This document shows positions 1-8,073 of a stretch of DNA of 12,044 nt, in pieces. A program made the translations under genes and the position numbers. The DNA is from Lawsonibacter sp. (GTDB lineage Bacteria > Bacillota > Clostridia > Oscillospirales > Oscillospiraceae), in assembly GCA_020025455.1 (NCBI GenBank), contig JAHHSC010000037.1:1-12044 (forward strand). The letters run 5' to 3'. The notes under the pieces were generated by a model. It searched no databases and was not told the origin of the DNA. It worked only from the letters and a program-made list of their open reading frames with translations. The stretch's first letter is position 1. Each line of letters opens with the position of its first letter.

Positions 1-27
1 TATGATGAAGCGCCGTGGGCGAACGGA

Positions 28-3000
28 TTAGTCCTTGGTCTCCAGCTCGATGGAGCCGATCTCGAAGGACAGATCATCCTCCTCGGCCTCGGGGACCTCA
101 GCGGTCTCCTCCGTCTCCTGAGCGGGGGCCTGGGGAGCTTCGGCACCCACCAGATTTCCCTCATCGTCGATGACATCAGCCTTGCGGTACTGAGCCAGAC
201 CGGAACCGGCGGGGATCAGCTTACCGATGATGACGTTCTCCTTCAGACCCAGCAGGTGGTCCACCTTACCCTTGATGGCAGCCTCGGTCAGGACCTTGGT
301 GGTCTCCTGGAAGGAGGCGGCGGAGAGGAAGGACTCGGTGGCCAGAGAGGCCTTGGTGATACCCATCATCAGTCTGGTGCAGGTGGGCAGACGCAGCTCC
401 TCACCGGCCTCGTTGGTCTCGCCGGCGTCGATGCGGGCCTGGACGGCCTCCTCGGCATCGCGGAACTCGATGATGTCGATGGTGGAACCGGACAACAGAT
501 CGGAGTCGCCGGAGTCCTCGACGCGGACCTTCCGCATCATCTGACGGACGATGACCTCGATATGCTTATCGTTGGTGTCAACGCCCTGCTGACGGTAGAC
601 CTTCTGAACCTCGCGGATCAGGTAGTCGTGAGCAGCCTCGACGCCGCGGATACGCAGGACCTCGTGGGGGCTCAGGGCGCCTTCGGTCAGGGCAAGACCC
701 TTCTCAACCACATCGCCGTCCTTCACCTTGATGCCGGCGGAGTAGGGCAGAGCATAGGTGACCACTTCGCCGTCGTCGGCCGTGATGGACAGGTTGCACA
801 TGACGTTGCGCTTGGTCTCTTCGATGCTCACGCGGCCGGAGATCTCGGCCAGCTGTGCCATCTTCTTGGGCTTGCGGGCCTCGAACAGTTCCTCAACTCG
901 GGGAAGACCCTGGGTGATATCGCCGCCGGCAACGCCGCCGGTGTGGAACGTACGCATGGTCAGCTGAGTACCAGGCTCGCCGATGGACTGAGCGGCGATG
1001 ATACCGACCGCCTCGCCGGCGCCAACAGGCTCGCCGATGGCCAGGTTGATGCCGTAGCACTTGGCACACACGCCGCTGCGGGCGCGGCAGGTGAGCACAG
1101 AGCGGACCTTGGCGGAGTGGATGCCATGGGCCTCCAGCAGCTCGGCGTCTGTCTTACGCATCATGGTGTTGTGGTCGATCAGGACCTCACCGGTGACAGG
1201 ATCAACGATGTCGTCGGTGGGATAACGACCGTGGATACGCTCGGCGAAGGTCTCGATGACCTGGCCGTACTCCTCGATCTCGCTGACCTCGATACCATCG
1301 CGGGTACCGCAGTCGTCCTCACGGATGATGACCTCCTGAGAGACATCGACCAGACGACGGGTCAGGTAACCAGAGTCGGCGGTACGCAGAGCGGTATCGG
1401 CCATGCCCTTACGGGCGCCTCTGGAGGAGATGAAGTACTCCAGAACGGACAGACCTTCACGGAAGTTGGACTTAATGGGAATTTCGATGGTACGACCGGC
1501 GGTATCGGCCATCAGGCCACGCATACCAGCCAGCTGACGGATCTGAGCCATAGAACCACGGGCACCGGAGTCCGCCATCATGAAGATGGGGTTGTACTGG
1601 TTCATGCAGCTCTGCAGGGCCTGGGTGACGTCAGCGGTGGTCTTTTCCCAGGTGGAGACGGACAGACGATACCGCTCGTCGTTGGTGATCAGACCGCGGC
1701 GATACTGCTTGTCGATCTTGATGATCTCCTGCTCGGCCTCGTGGATCAGCTCATACTTGTTGCTGGGGACGGTCATGTCGGCGATGGCAACGGTCAGAGA
1801 TCCGCGGGTGGAGTAGTGGTAACCCAGATCCTTGATGTCGTCCAGAACACGGGCAGACTCGGTGAAGCCATGCTTGGTGATGCAGCGCTCGATGATCTTG
1901 CCCAGCTGCTTTTTGCCGACCACGAAGTTGATCTCGGGGTCGAACATGGTCTCGGGATCGGTACGATCCACAAAGCCCAGATCCTGAGGCACGGCCTCGT
2001 TATAGATAAGACGGCCCACGCTGGTCTCAACCAGCTTATGCTTCGTCTCGCCGTCCACCTCACGGAACACACGGACCTTGATGGGGGTGTGCAGGGTGAC
2101 AACACCGGAGTCGTAAGCCAGCATAGCCTCGTCCTTGTCAGCAAAGACATGGCCCAGCTCGCCCTCGTCACGGATGAAGGTCAGATAGTAGGCACCCAGA
2201 ATCATATCCTGAGTGGGGATGGTAACCGGGCTTCCGTCCTGAGGACGCAGCAGGTTGTTGGCGGACAGCATCAGCATACGGGCCTCGGTCTGAGCCTCGG
2301 CGGACAGGGGGACGTGAACGGCCATCTGGTCGCCGTCGAAGTCCGCGTTAAAGGCGGTACAGGCCAGGGGGTGCAGCTTGATGGCGCGGCCCTCCACCAG
2401 GACGGGCTCGAACGCCTGAATACCCAGGCGGTGCAGCGTAGGTGCGCGGTTGAGCATAACGGGGTGGTCCTTGATGACGAACTCCAGAGCATCCCAAACC
2501 TCGGGCTCGCCCTTTTCCACCATCTTCTTGGCGGCCTTGATGTTGTTGGCCTTGCCGTCGTCCACCAGCTTCTTCATAACGAAGGGGCGGAACAGCTCAA
2601 TGGCCATCTCCTTGGGCAGACCGCACTGATAGATCTTCAGGCTGGGGCCGACCACGATAACGGAACGGCCGGAGTAGTCCACGCGCTTACCAAGCAGGTT
2701 CTGACGGAAACGGCCCTGCTTGCCCTTCAGCATATCAGACAGCGATTTCAGAGCGCGGTTGTTTGCACCGGTGACGGCACGGCCCCGGCGGCCGTTGTCG
2801 ATCAGGGCGTCCACAGCCTCCTGCAGCATACGCTTCTCGTTGCGGACGATGATGTCAGGGGCATTCAGGTCCATCAGCCGCTTCAGACGGTTGTTGCGGT
2901 TGATGACACGGCGGTACAGGTCGTTCAGATCGGAGGAGGTGAATCGGCCGCCGTCCAGCTGGACCATGGGACGGATCTCGGGGGGGATGACGGGCAGAAC

Positions 3001-3684
3001 GTCAATGATCATCCACTCCGGCTTGTTGCCGGAGAGACGGAAAGCGTCCACAACCTCCAGCCGCTTGACAATGCGGGCCTTCTTCTGCCCGGAGGCAGTT
3101 TTCAGCTCGGCACGCAGGGAGGTGCTCAGCTGCTCCAGATCCAGCTTCTGGAGCAGCTTCTTGACGGCTTCGGCGCCCATGCCGGCGTCAAAATCGTCCT
3201 CGTACTTTTCACGCATGTCCTGGTACTCACGCTCAGAGAGAATCTGGTTCTGAGACAGAGGGGAGAGACCGGGATCAATGACAATATAGGCGGCGAAGTA
3301 GAGAACTTTCTCCAGGATACGGGGGCTGATGTCCAGCAGCAGGCCCATCCGGGAGGGGATGCCCTTAAAGTACCAGATGTGGGAAACGGGAGCGGCCAGC
3401 TCAATATGGCCCATGCGCTCACGGCGAACTTTGGCACGGGTGATCTCCACACCGCACCGGTCACAGACCTTACCCTTGTAGCGGATCTTCTTATACTTGC
3501 CGCAGTTACATTCCCAATCCTTGGTGGGACCAAAGATCTTTTCGCAGAACAGTCCGTCCTTTTCGGGCTTCAGAGTGCGGTAGTTGATGGTCTCAGGGCG
3601 GGTGACCTCGCCGTAGGACCATTCGCGGATCTGCTCAGGGGAGGCGATACCGATCTTAATTGCGTCAAATTCAGCGTAACTCAT
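28..3684 (-). CDS. rpoC: DNA-directed RNA polymerase subunit beta'
   Basis: This is the largest subunit of RNA polymerase; with RpoB it forms the catalytic cleft for RNA synthesis. The 1218-residue protein is complete. Cys59, Cys61, Cys74 and Cys77 form the N-terminal zinc site. The NADFDGDQM motif at 445-453 supplies the three Mg-binding aspartates, 447, 449 and 451. The bridge-helix region lies near 743-775. The second zinc site is Cys791, Cys865, Cys872 and Cys875. The trigger-loop region begins near 901-916 and lacks the large insertion seen in proteobacteria. The last 40 or so residues are an acidic, Pro/Glu-rich tail. The start is preceded by GGGAGGAG with 8-nt spacing, and rpoB ends 20 bp upstream, so the two are co-transcribed. 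The stop is TAA, and only 27 bp beyond it are visible, too few to judge a terminator. No frameshift or missing catalytic residue was seen. Confidence 0.99.
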   Translation of the reverse strand: MSYAEFDAIKIGIASPEQIREWSYGEVTRPETINYRTLKPEKDGLFCEKIFGPTKDWECNCGKYKKIRYKGKVCDRCGVEITRAKVRRERMGHIELAAPVSHIWYFKGIPSRMGLLLDISPRILEKVLYFAAYIVIDPGLSPLSQNQILSEREYQDMREKYEDDFDAGMGAEAVKKLLQKLDLEQLSTSLRAELKTASGQKKARIVKRLEVVDAFRLSGNKPEWMIIDVLPVIPPEIRPMVQLDGGRFTSSDLNDLYRRVINRNNRLKRLMDLNAPDIIVRNEKRMLQEAVDALIDNGRRGRAVTGANNRALKSLSDMLKGKQGRFRQNLLGKRVDYSGRSVIVVGPSLKIYQCGLPKEMAIELFRPFVMKKLVDDGKANNIKAAKKMVEKGEPEVWDALEFVIKDHPVMLNRAPTLHRLGIQAFEPVLVEGRAIKLHPLACTAFNADFDGDQMAVHVPLSAEAQTEARMLMLSANNLLRPQDGSPVTIPTQDMILGAYYLTFIRDEGELGHVFADKDEAMLAYDSGVVTLHTPIKVRVFREVDGETKHKLVETSVGRLIYNEAVPQDLGFVDRTDPETMFDPEINFVVGKKQLGKIIERCITKHGFTESARVLDDIKDLGYHYSTRGSLTVAIADMTVPSNKYELIHEAEQEIIKIDKQYRRGLITNDERYRLSVSTWEKTTADVTQALQSCMNQYNPIFMMADSGARGSMAQIRQLAGMRGLMADTAGRTIEIPIKSNFREGLSVLEYFISSRGARKGMADTALRTADSGYLTRRLVDVSQEVIIREDDCGTRDGIEVSEIEEYGQVIETFAERIHGRYPTDDIVDPVTGEVLIDHNTMMRKTDAELLEAHGIHSAKVRSVLTCRARSGVCAKCYGINLAIGEPVGAGEAVGIIAAQSIGEPGTQLTMRTFHTGGVAGGDITQGLPRVEELFEARKPKKMAQLAEISGRVSIEETKRNVMCNLSITADDGEVVTYALPYSAGIKVKDGDVVEKGLALTEGALSPHEVLRIRGVEAAHDYLIREVQKVYRQQGVDTNDKHIEVIVRQMMRKVRVEDSGDSDLLSGSTIDIIEFRDAEEAVQARIDAGETNEAGEELRLPTCTRLMMGITKASLATESFLSAASFQETTKVLTEAAIKGKVDHLLGLKENVIIGKLIPAGSGLAQYRKADVIDDEGNLVGAEAPQAPAQETEETAEVPEAEEDDLSFEIGSIELETKD

Positions 3685-3704
3685 GTTTTGATCTCCTCCC
3701 TTAC

Positions 3705-6700
3705 TTACTCATCGTCCCCGGTCATGTCGCCGTCCTCGGTGAGGAACTCGGCACCCTCCAGGGTCAGATCGTCGTCATCGCTGCTCTCCTTAAAGGAATA
3801 ACCACCGGCAGCAGCGAAGTCAGCGGCATCCTTTGTATAAGTGAACTCTTCGTCCCGGTCGTAGTAGTCGTCGCGGACGGGCTGGTAATCATCCTCGTCC
3901 TCGTCCTTCAGCTCGATCTCGTCGCCGTTAGAGTCCAGCACCTTCACATCCAGACACAGGGCCTGCAGTTCCTTAATCAGAACCTTGAAGGATTCGGGCA
4001 CACCGGGCTTGGGCACGTTCAGACCCTTCACGATCGCCTCATAGGTCTTGACACGGCCGGTGATATCGTCGGACTTGACGGTCAGGATCTCCTGCAGGGT
4101 GTAGGCAGCGCCGTAAGCCTCCAGAGCCCAAACCTCCATCTCGCCGAAGCGCTGACCGCCGAACTGAGCCTTGCCGCCCAGAGGCTGCTGGGTGACCAGA
4201 GAGTAGGGGCCGGTGGCGCGGGCGTGGATCTTATCATCGACCAGGTGGTGCAGCTTCAGGAAGTAGACGTAGCCAACCGTGACGGGGTTATCGAACCGCT
4301 CGCCGGTACGGCCGTCATACAGCCAATTCTTACCATCCACCAGACGGAGCTTGCCTTCCTTTTGGAGACGGTTCACCAGCTCGGTGTCCTCCATCTCCTC
4401 CTCTGTGAGGGCCATCAGATCGCCGTCAGACTCGTCCTTGACGTACAGCTGCTTGCCGATCAGAGGCTCGTTGACACCAACCTGGCGGTCCAGACCGGCC
4501 AGCTTCAGACAGTCCAGGATCTCCTCCTCGTTGGCGCCGTTGAAGATGGGAGTGGCCACCTTCCAGCCCAGGGTCTTGGCGGCATAGCCCAGATGGACCT
4601 CCAGCACCTGACCGATGTTCATACGGGAAGGCACGCCCAGGGGATTCAGAACGATGTCCAGAGGAGTGCCGTCGGGCAGGAAGGGCATGTCCTCCTGAGG
4701 CAGAATACGGGAAACGACACCCTTGTTGCCGTGACGGCCGGCCATCTTATCACCCACAGAGATCTTGCGCTTCTGAGCGATATAGACGCGGACGACGCGG
4801 TTAACACCGGGGGACAGCTCATCGCCGTTCTCACGGTCGAAGATCTTTACATCCACCACGATGCCGTACTCGCCGTGGGGCACCTTCAAAGAGGTGTCAC
4901 GGACCTCACGGGCCTTCTCACCGAAGATGGCGCGCAGCAGCTTCTCCTCCGCGGTGGCCTCGGCCTCGCCCTTGGGCGTGACCTTGCCCACCAGGTAGTC
5001 GCCGGAGTGGACCTCGGCACCCACGCGGATGATGCCGTGCTCGTCCAGATCCTTCAGGGCGTCCTCGCCCACGTTGGGGATATCGCGGGTGATGGTCTCG
5101 GGGCCCAGCTTGGTGTCGCGGGCCTCGGTCTCATACTCCTCGATGTGGATGGAGGTGAACACATCGTCCTTGACCATGCGCTCGTTCAGCAGGACGGCGT
5201 CCTCGTAGTTGTAACCTTCCCAGGTCATGAAGCCCATCAGAATGTTGCGGCCCAGGGCAATCTCGCCGTGGTCGGTGGAGGGACCGTCAGCCAGAACGTC
5301 GTGGTAGTCTACACGCTGGCCCACATCCACGATGGGACGCTGGTTAATGCAGGTGGTGTGGTTGGAGCGCAGGTACTTGGTCAGGCGGTACTCCTTGACC
5401 TGACCGTTATCATAAGCCACGGTGATGTACCGGGCAGATACCTTGGTGACGGTACCGGGTCCCTCAGCCAGAATAACGACCTCAGAGTCGATGCAGTTCT
5501 TGTGCTCCTGACCGGTGGCTACAACGGGAGCCTCGGGGCGGAGCAGAGGCACGGCCTGACGCTGCATGTTAGCGCCCATCAGAGCACGGTTTGCGTCATC
5601 GTTCTGCAGGAAGGGGATCATGGCGGTAGCCACGGAGACCATCATCTTGGGGGAGACGTCAACGTAGTCCACAGCGTGCTTATCAACGGACACGGTCTCG
5701 TTGCGGCGGCGGGCGGTGATACGCTCGTTGATGAAGCAGTTATTCTCGTCCAGAGGCTCTGTGGCCTGACCGACGGTGAACTCATCTTCCACGTCAGCGG
5801 TCATGTAGACGATCTCGTCGGTGACCTGGGCCTTCTCCTTATCCACCTTGCAGTAGGGGGCCTCGATGAAGCCGAACCGGTTGATGCGGGCGTAGGAGGC
5901 CAGGTAGGAGATCAGGCCGATGTTAGGACCTTCGGGCGTCTCAATGGGGCACAGGCGGCCATAGTGGCTGTAGTGGATGTCTCGGACATCGAACGAGGCG
6001 CGGTCACGGGACAGACCGCCGGGACCCAGAGCGGACAGACGCCGCTTGTGAGTCAGCTCAGCCAGCGGGTTGGTCTGGTCCATAAACTGGCTCAGAGGAC
6101 TGGAGCCAAAGAACTCCTTGATGGCGGCGGTGACGGGCCGGATATTGATGAGGCTCTGGGGGGTGACCGTGTCAACGTCCTGGGTGGTCATGCGCTCGCG
6201 GATCACGCGCTCCATACGGCTAAAGCCGATGCGGAACTGGTTCTGGATCAGCTCGCCCACGCAGCGCAGACGGCGGTTGCCAAGGTGATCGATATCGTCG
6301 GGCTGACCGGCGCCATGGGCCAGGCAGTTCAGATAGTTGATGGAGGCCATGATGTCCTCCAGAATGATGTGCTTGGGGATCAGATCATCGTGGTGGTCAC
6401 GGATCTGCTCCTTCAGCTCCTCGCCGGAGTACTGATCCAGCAGCTCGCACAGAACGGGGAAGAACACCATCTCGTCCACATCGACCTCAGCGGGGTCGAA
6501 GTCCACGAAATTCTCCAGGTGAACCATGTTGTTGGAGAAAACCTTCACGTTCTTGCCGTCGATATCCAGGGTGACCTCGTTTACGCCGCGGTCGTCCAGC
6601 TCGTGGGCGCGCTCGCGGGAGAGAACCTCGCCGGCTTCGGCGATGATCTCGCCGGTGCGGGGGTCAGCCACGGGCATGGCCAGCTTTTGGTTGACCAGAC

Positions 6701-7592
6701 GGTTCCACAGAGCCATCTTTTTATTGAACTTATAGCGGCCCACAGCGGACAGGTCGTACCGGCGGGGGTCATAGAAGGTGGCATCCAGCAGGGACTCAGC
6801 GGAATCCACCGTGGGAGGCTCGCCGGGACGCAGCTTGCGGTAGATCTCCAGCAGAGCTTCCTCGTAGGTCTTGCAGGAGTCCTTCTCCAGGGTAGCCAGA
6901 ATACGATCGTCCTCGCCGAACATCTCGATGATCTCGGCATCGGTCTTGGGACCCAGAGCACGGATCAGACAGGTAACGGGCAGCTTGCGATTCTTGTCAA
7001 TGCGGACATAGAACACATTGTTGAGGTCCGTCTCATACTCCAGCCAGGCACCACGGTAGGGGATGACGGTGGTGGTGTAGGTGAGGTTGTCGGCCTTGTC
7101 GGCGGTACGGGTGTAGTACATACCGGGGGAACGGACGATCTGGGACACGATGACACGTTCAGCGCCATTGATCACAAAGGTGCCGGCGTTCGTCATAATG
7201 GGGAAATCGCCCATGAAAATCTCCTGGGCGTTGATGGTGCCGTTTACCAGGTTGTGCAGCTGCACCTTCACCTTGATGGGGGCGGCGTACGTGGCGTCAC
7301 GGGCCTTGCACTCCTCCACGGTGTACTTGGGCTTCTCGTCCATAGAGAAGTCGATGAAGGACAGCTCCATCTTGCCGGTGTAGTCGCCGATGGTGCCCAC
7401 GTCCTTGAATACCTCTCTCAGGCCGGTATCCAGAAACCACTGGTAGGAAGTTTTCTGGACCTCCAGCAGGTTGGGCATCTCCAGGATCTCCTGGTAACGA
7501 GCAAAGCTCTTACGAAGAGTCTTGCCAAAGTAGACATCCTTGGCTCGCTTGTTGACCCGCTCGCGGATCTGTTCCATGCTTTCCTTGACCAT
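3705..7592 (-). CDS. rpoB: DNA-directed RNA polymerase subunit beta
   Basis: This is the second large RNA polymerase subunit and the target of rifamycins. The 1295-residue frame is intact. The rifampicin region spans about 496-526 and keeps the wild-type residues Gln502, Asp505, His515, Arg518 and Ser520, so the sequence predicts a sensitive enzyme. GDKMAGRHGNKG (947-958) carries the active-site lysines 949 and 957. The conserved C-terminal module that contacts RpoC runs to about 1219. It is followed by a 76-residue acidic tail (1220-1295), which Firmicutes RpoB proteins often have in shorter form. The start is uncertain. The first ATG (7592) has no good Shine-Dalgarno. The second ATG, at codon 6 (7577), has AAGGA only 4 nt upstream, which is too close. 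The first is retained because a small upstream frame stops one base before it, which could feed ribosomes by coupling. The gene is driven by the minus-strand promoter at 7841-7870. Confidence 0.98.
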   Translation of the reverse strand: MVKESMEQIRERVNKRAKDVYFGKTLRKSFARYQEILEMPNLLEVQKTSYQWFLDTGLREVFKDVGTIGDYTGKMELSFIDFSMDEKPKYTVEECKARDATYAAPIKVKVQLHNLVNGTINAQEIFMGDFPIMTNAGTFVINGAERVIVSQIVRSPGMYYTRTADKADNLTYTTTVIPYRGAWLEYETDLNNVFYVRIDKNRKLPVTCLIRALGPKTDAEIIEMFGEDDRILATLEKDSCKTYEEALLEIYRKLRPGEPPTVDSAESLLDATFYDPRRYDLSAVGRYKFNKKMALWNRLVNQKLAMPVADPRTGEIIAEAGEVLSRERAHELDDRGVNEVTLDIDGKNVKVFSNNMVHLENFVDFDPAEVDVDEMVFFPVLCELLDQYSGEELKEQIRDHHDDLIPKHIILEDIMASINYLNCLAHGAGQPDDIDHLGNRRLRCVGELIQNQFRIGFSRMERVIRERMTTQDVDTVTPQSLINIRPVTAAIKEFFGSSPLSQFMDQTNPLAELTHKRRLSALGPGGLSRDRASFDVRDIHYSHYGRLCPIETPEGPNIGLISYLASYARINRFGFIEAPYCKVDKEKAQVTDEIVYMTADVEDEFTVGQATEPLDENNCFINERITARRRNETVSVDKHAVDYVDVSPKMMVSVATAMIPFLQNDDANRALMGANMQRQAVPLLRPEAPVVATGQEHKNCIDSEVVILAEGPGTVTKVSARYITVAYDNGQVKEYRLTKYLRSNHTTCINQRPIVDVGQRVDYHDVLADGPSTDHGEIALGRNILMGFMTWEGYNYEDAVLLNERMVKDDVFTSIHIEEYETEARDTKLGPETITRDIPNVGEDALKDLDEHGIIRVGAEVHSGDYLVGKVTPKGEAEATAEEKLLRAIFGEKAREVRDTSLKVPHGEYGIVVDVKIFDRENGDELSPGVNRVVRVYIAQKRKISVGDKMAGRHGNKGVVSRILPQEDMPFLPDGTPLDIVLNPLGVPSRMNIGQVLEVHLGYAAKTLGWKVATPIFNGANEEEILDCLKLAGLDRQVGVNEPLIGKQLYVKDESDGDLMALTEEEMEDTELVNRLQKEGKLRLVDGKNWLYDGRTGERFDNPVTVGYVYFLKLHHLVDDKIHARATGPYSLVTQQPLGGKAQFGGQRFGEMEVWALEAYGAAYTLQEILTVKSDDITGRVKTYEAIVKGLNVPKPGVPESFKVLIKELQALCLDVKVLDSNGDEIELKDEDEDDYQPVRDDYYDRDEEFTYTKDAADFAAAGGYSFKESSDDDDLTLEGAEFLTEDGDMTGDDE

Positions 7593-7593
7593 G

Positions 7594-7623
7594 CTAAAAA
7601 ATCAACTCGCTTTCTTCTTTCAT
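7594..7623 (-). CDS. possible 9-codon leader peptide before rpoB
   Basis: On the minus strand an ATG at 7623-7621 opens a frame that reads MKEESELIF and ends in TAG at 7596-7594. One base separates this stop from the rpoB ATG. The spacing would suit stop-and-reinitiate coupling, which would help explain why rpoB lacks a normal Shine-Dalgarno. Against it, the frame's own ribosome binding site is poor: GGAAG lies about 12 nt upstream. A frame this short also arises easily by chance. It has no recognisable family. Confidence 0.25.
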   Translation of the reverse strand: MKEESELIF

Positions 7624-7660
7624 CAACGGTTGGTTCTTCCAATTACGCTCCAGATGCAGG

Positions 7661-7682
7661 GAAAAACGGCACTTTTGCCGTC
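7661..7682 (-). terminator. terminator-shaped hairpin inside the rpoB leader (possible attenuator)
   Basis: On the minus strand, ACGGCA (7681-7676) and TGCCGT (7671-7666) form a perfect 6-bp stem around a 4-base loop. A further G-T pair extends it to 7 bp. It runs straight into five T residues (7666-7662). This is a short intrinsic-terminator shape between the rpoB promoter and the rpoB start. On the plus strand no T-run follows the stem, so the signal is directional. The stem is short, so it may cause only pausing or partial termination. Confidence 0.45.
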
Positions 7683-7840
7683 GCTTTGCACAAGTTGGGC
7701 AAAGCCCCACTTTTCCGCACACCCGGATGCGTTGCTAAATTTGCCTTACAGTCTCTTGCCAAGAAACCGTATCCATGCTACACTACGTCCAGAGCTTGGG
7801 TGACCAGGCTTTTTGGTGTATATATACATGAGAGCATTTC

Positions 7841-7870
7841 ATTATACTATGCAAAGAAGGGGATTGTCAA
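7841..7870 (-). promoter_or_regulatory. SigA-type promoter for rpoBC
   Basis: On the minus strand TTGACA (7870-7865) and TATAAT (7846-7841) match the consensus fully, with an 18-bp spacer. An A-run at 7890-7884, about 14-20 bp upstream of the -35 box, could act as an UP element. The predicted start is about 7834. A 12-bp palindrome, TGTATATATACA (7817-7828), lies just inside the transcript. Confidence 0.85.
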
Positions 7871-7890
7871 GACTTTCCCCCTCTTTTTTT
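7856..7890 (+). terminator. weak rightward terminator-like hairpin overlapping the rpoB -35 box
   Basis: On the plus strand GAAGGGGA (7856-7863) can pair with TCCCCCTC (7876-7883) with one mismatch and a 12-base loop. Seven T residues follow (7884-7890). It has the order of an intrinsic terminator, but no rightward gene lies upstream in this window. The same bases form the rpoB -35 box and its upstream A-rich tract on the other strand, and that explanation may be enough. It could instead stop antisense transcripts that come off rpoB. Confidence 0.2.
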
Positions 7891-7962
7891 GCCAACCAGA
7901 CCTTTTATATGCTTTTCATGGCAATACACCGGAAATAAGTGAAAATTATAGCAGATTTGTTC

Positions 7963-7991
7963 TTGACGGGAAGTCGTCTGCATGCTATAAT
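7963..7991 (+). promoter_or_regulatory. SigA-type promoter for the L7Ae-rpsL-rpsG-fusA unit
   Basis: TTGACG (7963-7968), a 17-bp spacer and TATAAT (7986-7991) match the consensus in 11 of 12 positions. A TGC just before the -10 box makes it an extended -10 promoter. The predicted start is about 7997-8000, leaving a leader of about 75 nt before the ATG at 8074. It lies 92 bp from the divergent rpoB -35 box. It is the strongest rightward promoter seen in the window. Confidence 0.85.
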
Positions 7992-8039
7992 TCGATATTG
8001 CGGTGGTAGGGGTATTTTGCCCTTTTACCCGATGAAACG

Positions 8040-8057
8040 CCTCTGTTCACCCAGAGG
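8040..8057 (+). promoter_or_regulatory. hairpin just upstream of the L7Ae ribosome binding site
   Basis: CCTCTG (8040-8045) and CAGAGG (8052-8057) form a perfect 6-bp stem with a 6-base loop. It ends three bases before the AGGAGGG Shine-Dalgarno at 8060-8066. An earlier, weaker stem, GGGTA/TACCC, lies at 8010-8014 and 8026-8030. The placement would allow translational control, but the Shine-Dalgarno itself is not sequestered. Confidence 0.3.
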
Positions 8058-8073
8058 AGAGGAGGGCACCGAG

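Larger units (their letters stand above)
7593..7834 (-). promoter_or_regulatory. long structured 5' leader of rpoBC mRNA
   Basis: The predicted start site near 7834 gives an untranslated leader of about 240 nt. Several hairpins are visible by hand on the minus strand. One is a 10-bp stem with two wobbles, pairing 7770-7761 with 7757-7748 around a GGC loop. One is a perfect 7-bp stem, GCTTTGC/GCAAAGC, at 7705-7699 and 7689-7683. Directly after it comes a terminator-shaped stem (7682-7665). I recognise no T-box, L10-leader or other named leader in it. It may be an attenuator, because E. coli has one just upstream of rpoB, but no ligand or binding protein can be named from the sequence. Confidence 0.5.

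Noticed and set aside
256..3801. 1181-codon open frame on the plus strand across rpoC
   Set aside because: It is the antisense mirror of rpoC. The genes avoid TTA, CTA and TCA codons, so the opposite strand stays free of stops. The translation is low-complexity, rich in Gly, Val, Leu, Asp and Gln, with no family resemblance.
3660..8009. 1449-codon open frame on the plus strand across rpoB and its leader
   Set aside because: It is the same antisense effect over rpoB, continued by chance through the leader. It has no ribosome binding site or recognisable domain, and it crosses both divergent promoters.
7939..8073. 45-codon upstream extension of the L7Ae-type protein to an ATG at 7939
   Set aside because: It begins upstream of and runs through the promoter at 7963-7991. 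A strong Shine-Dalgarno and the family length place the start at 8074.
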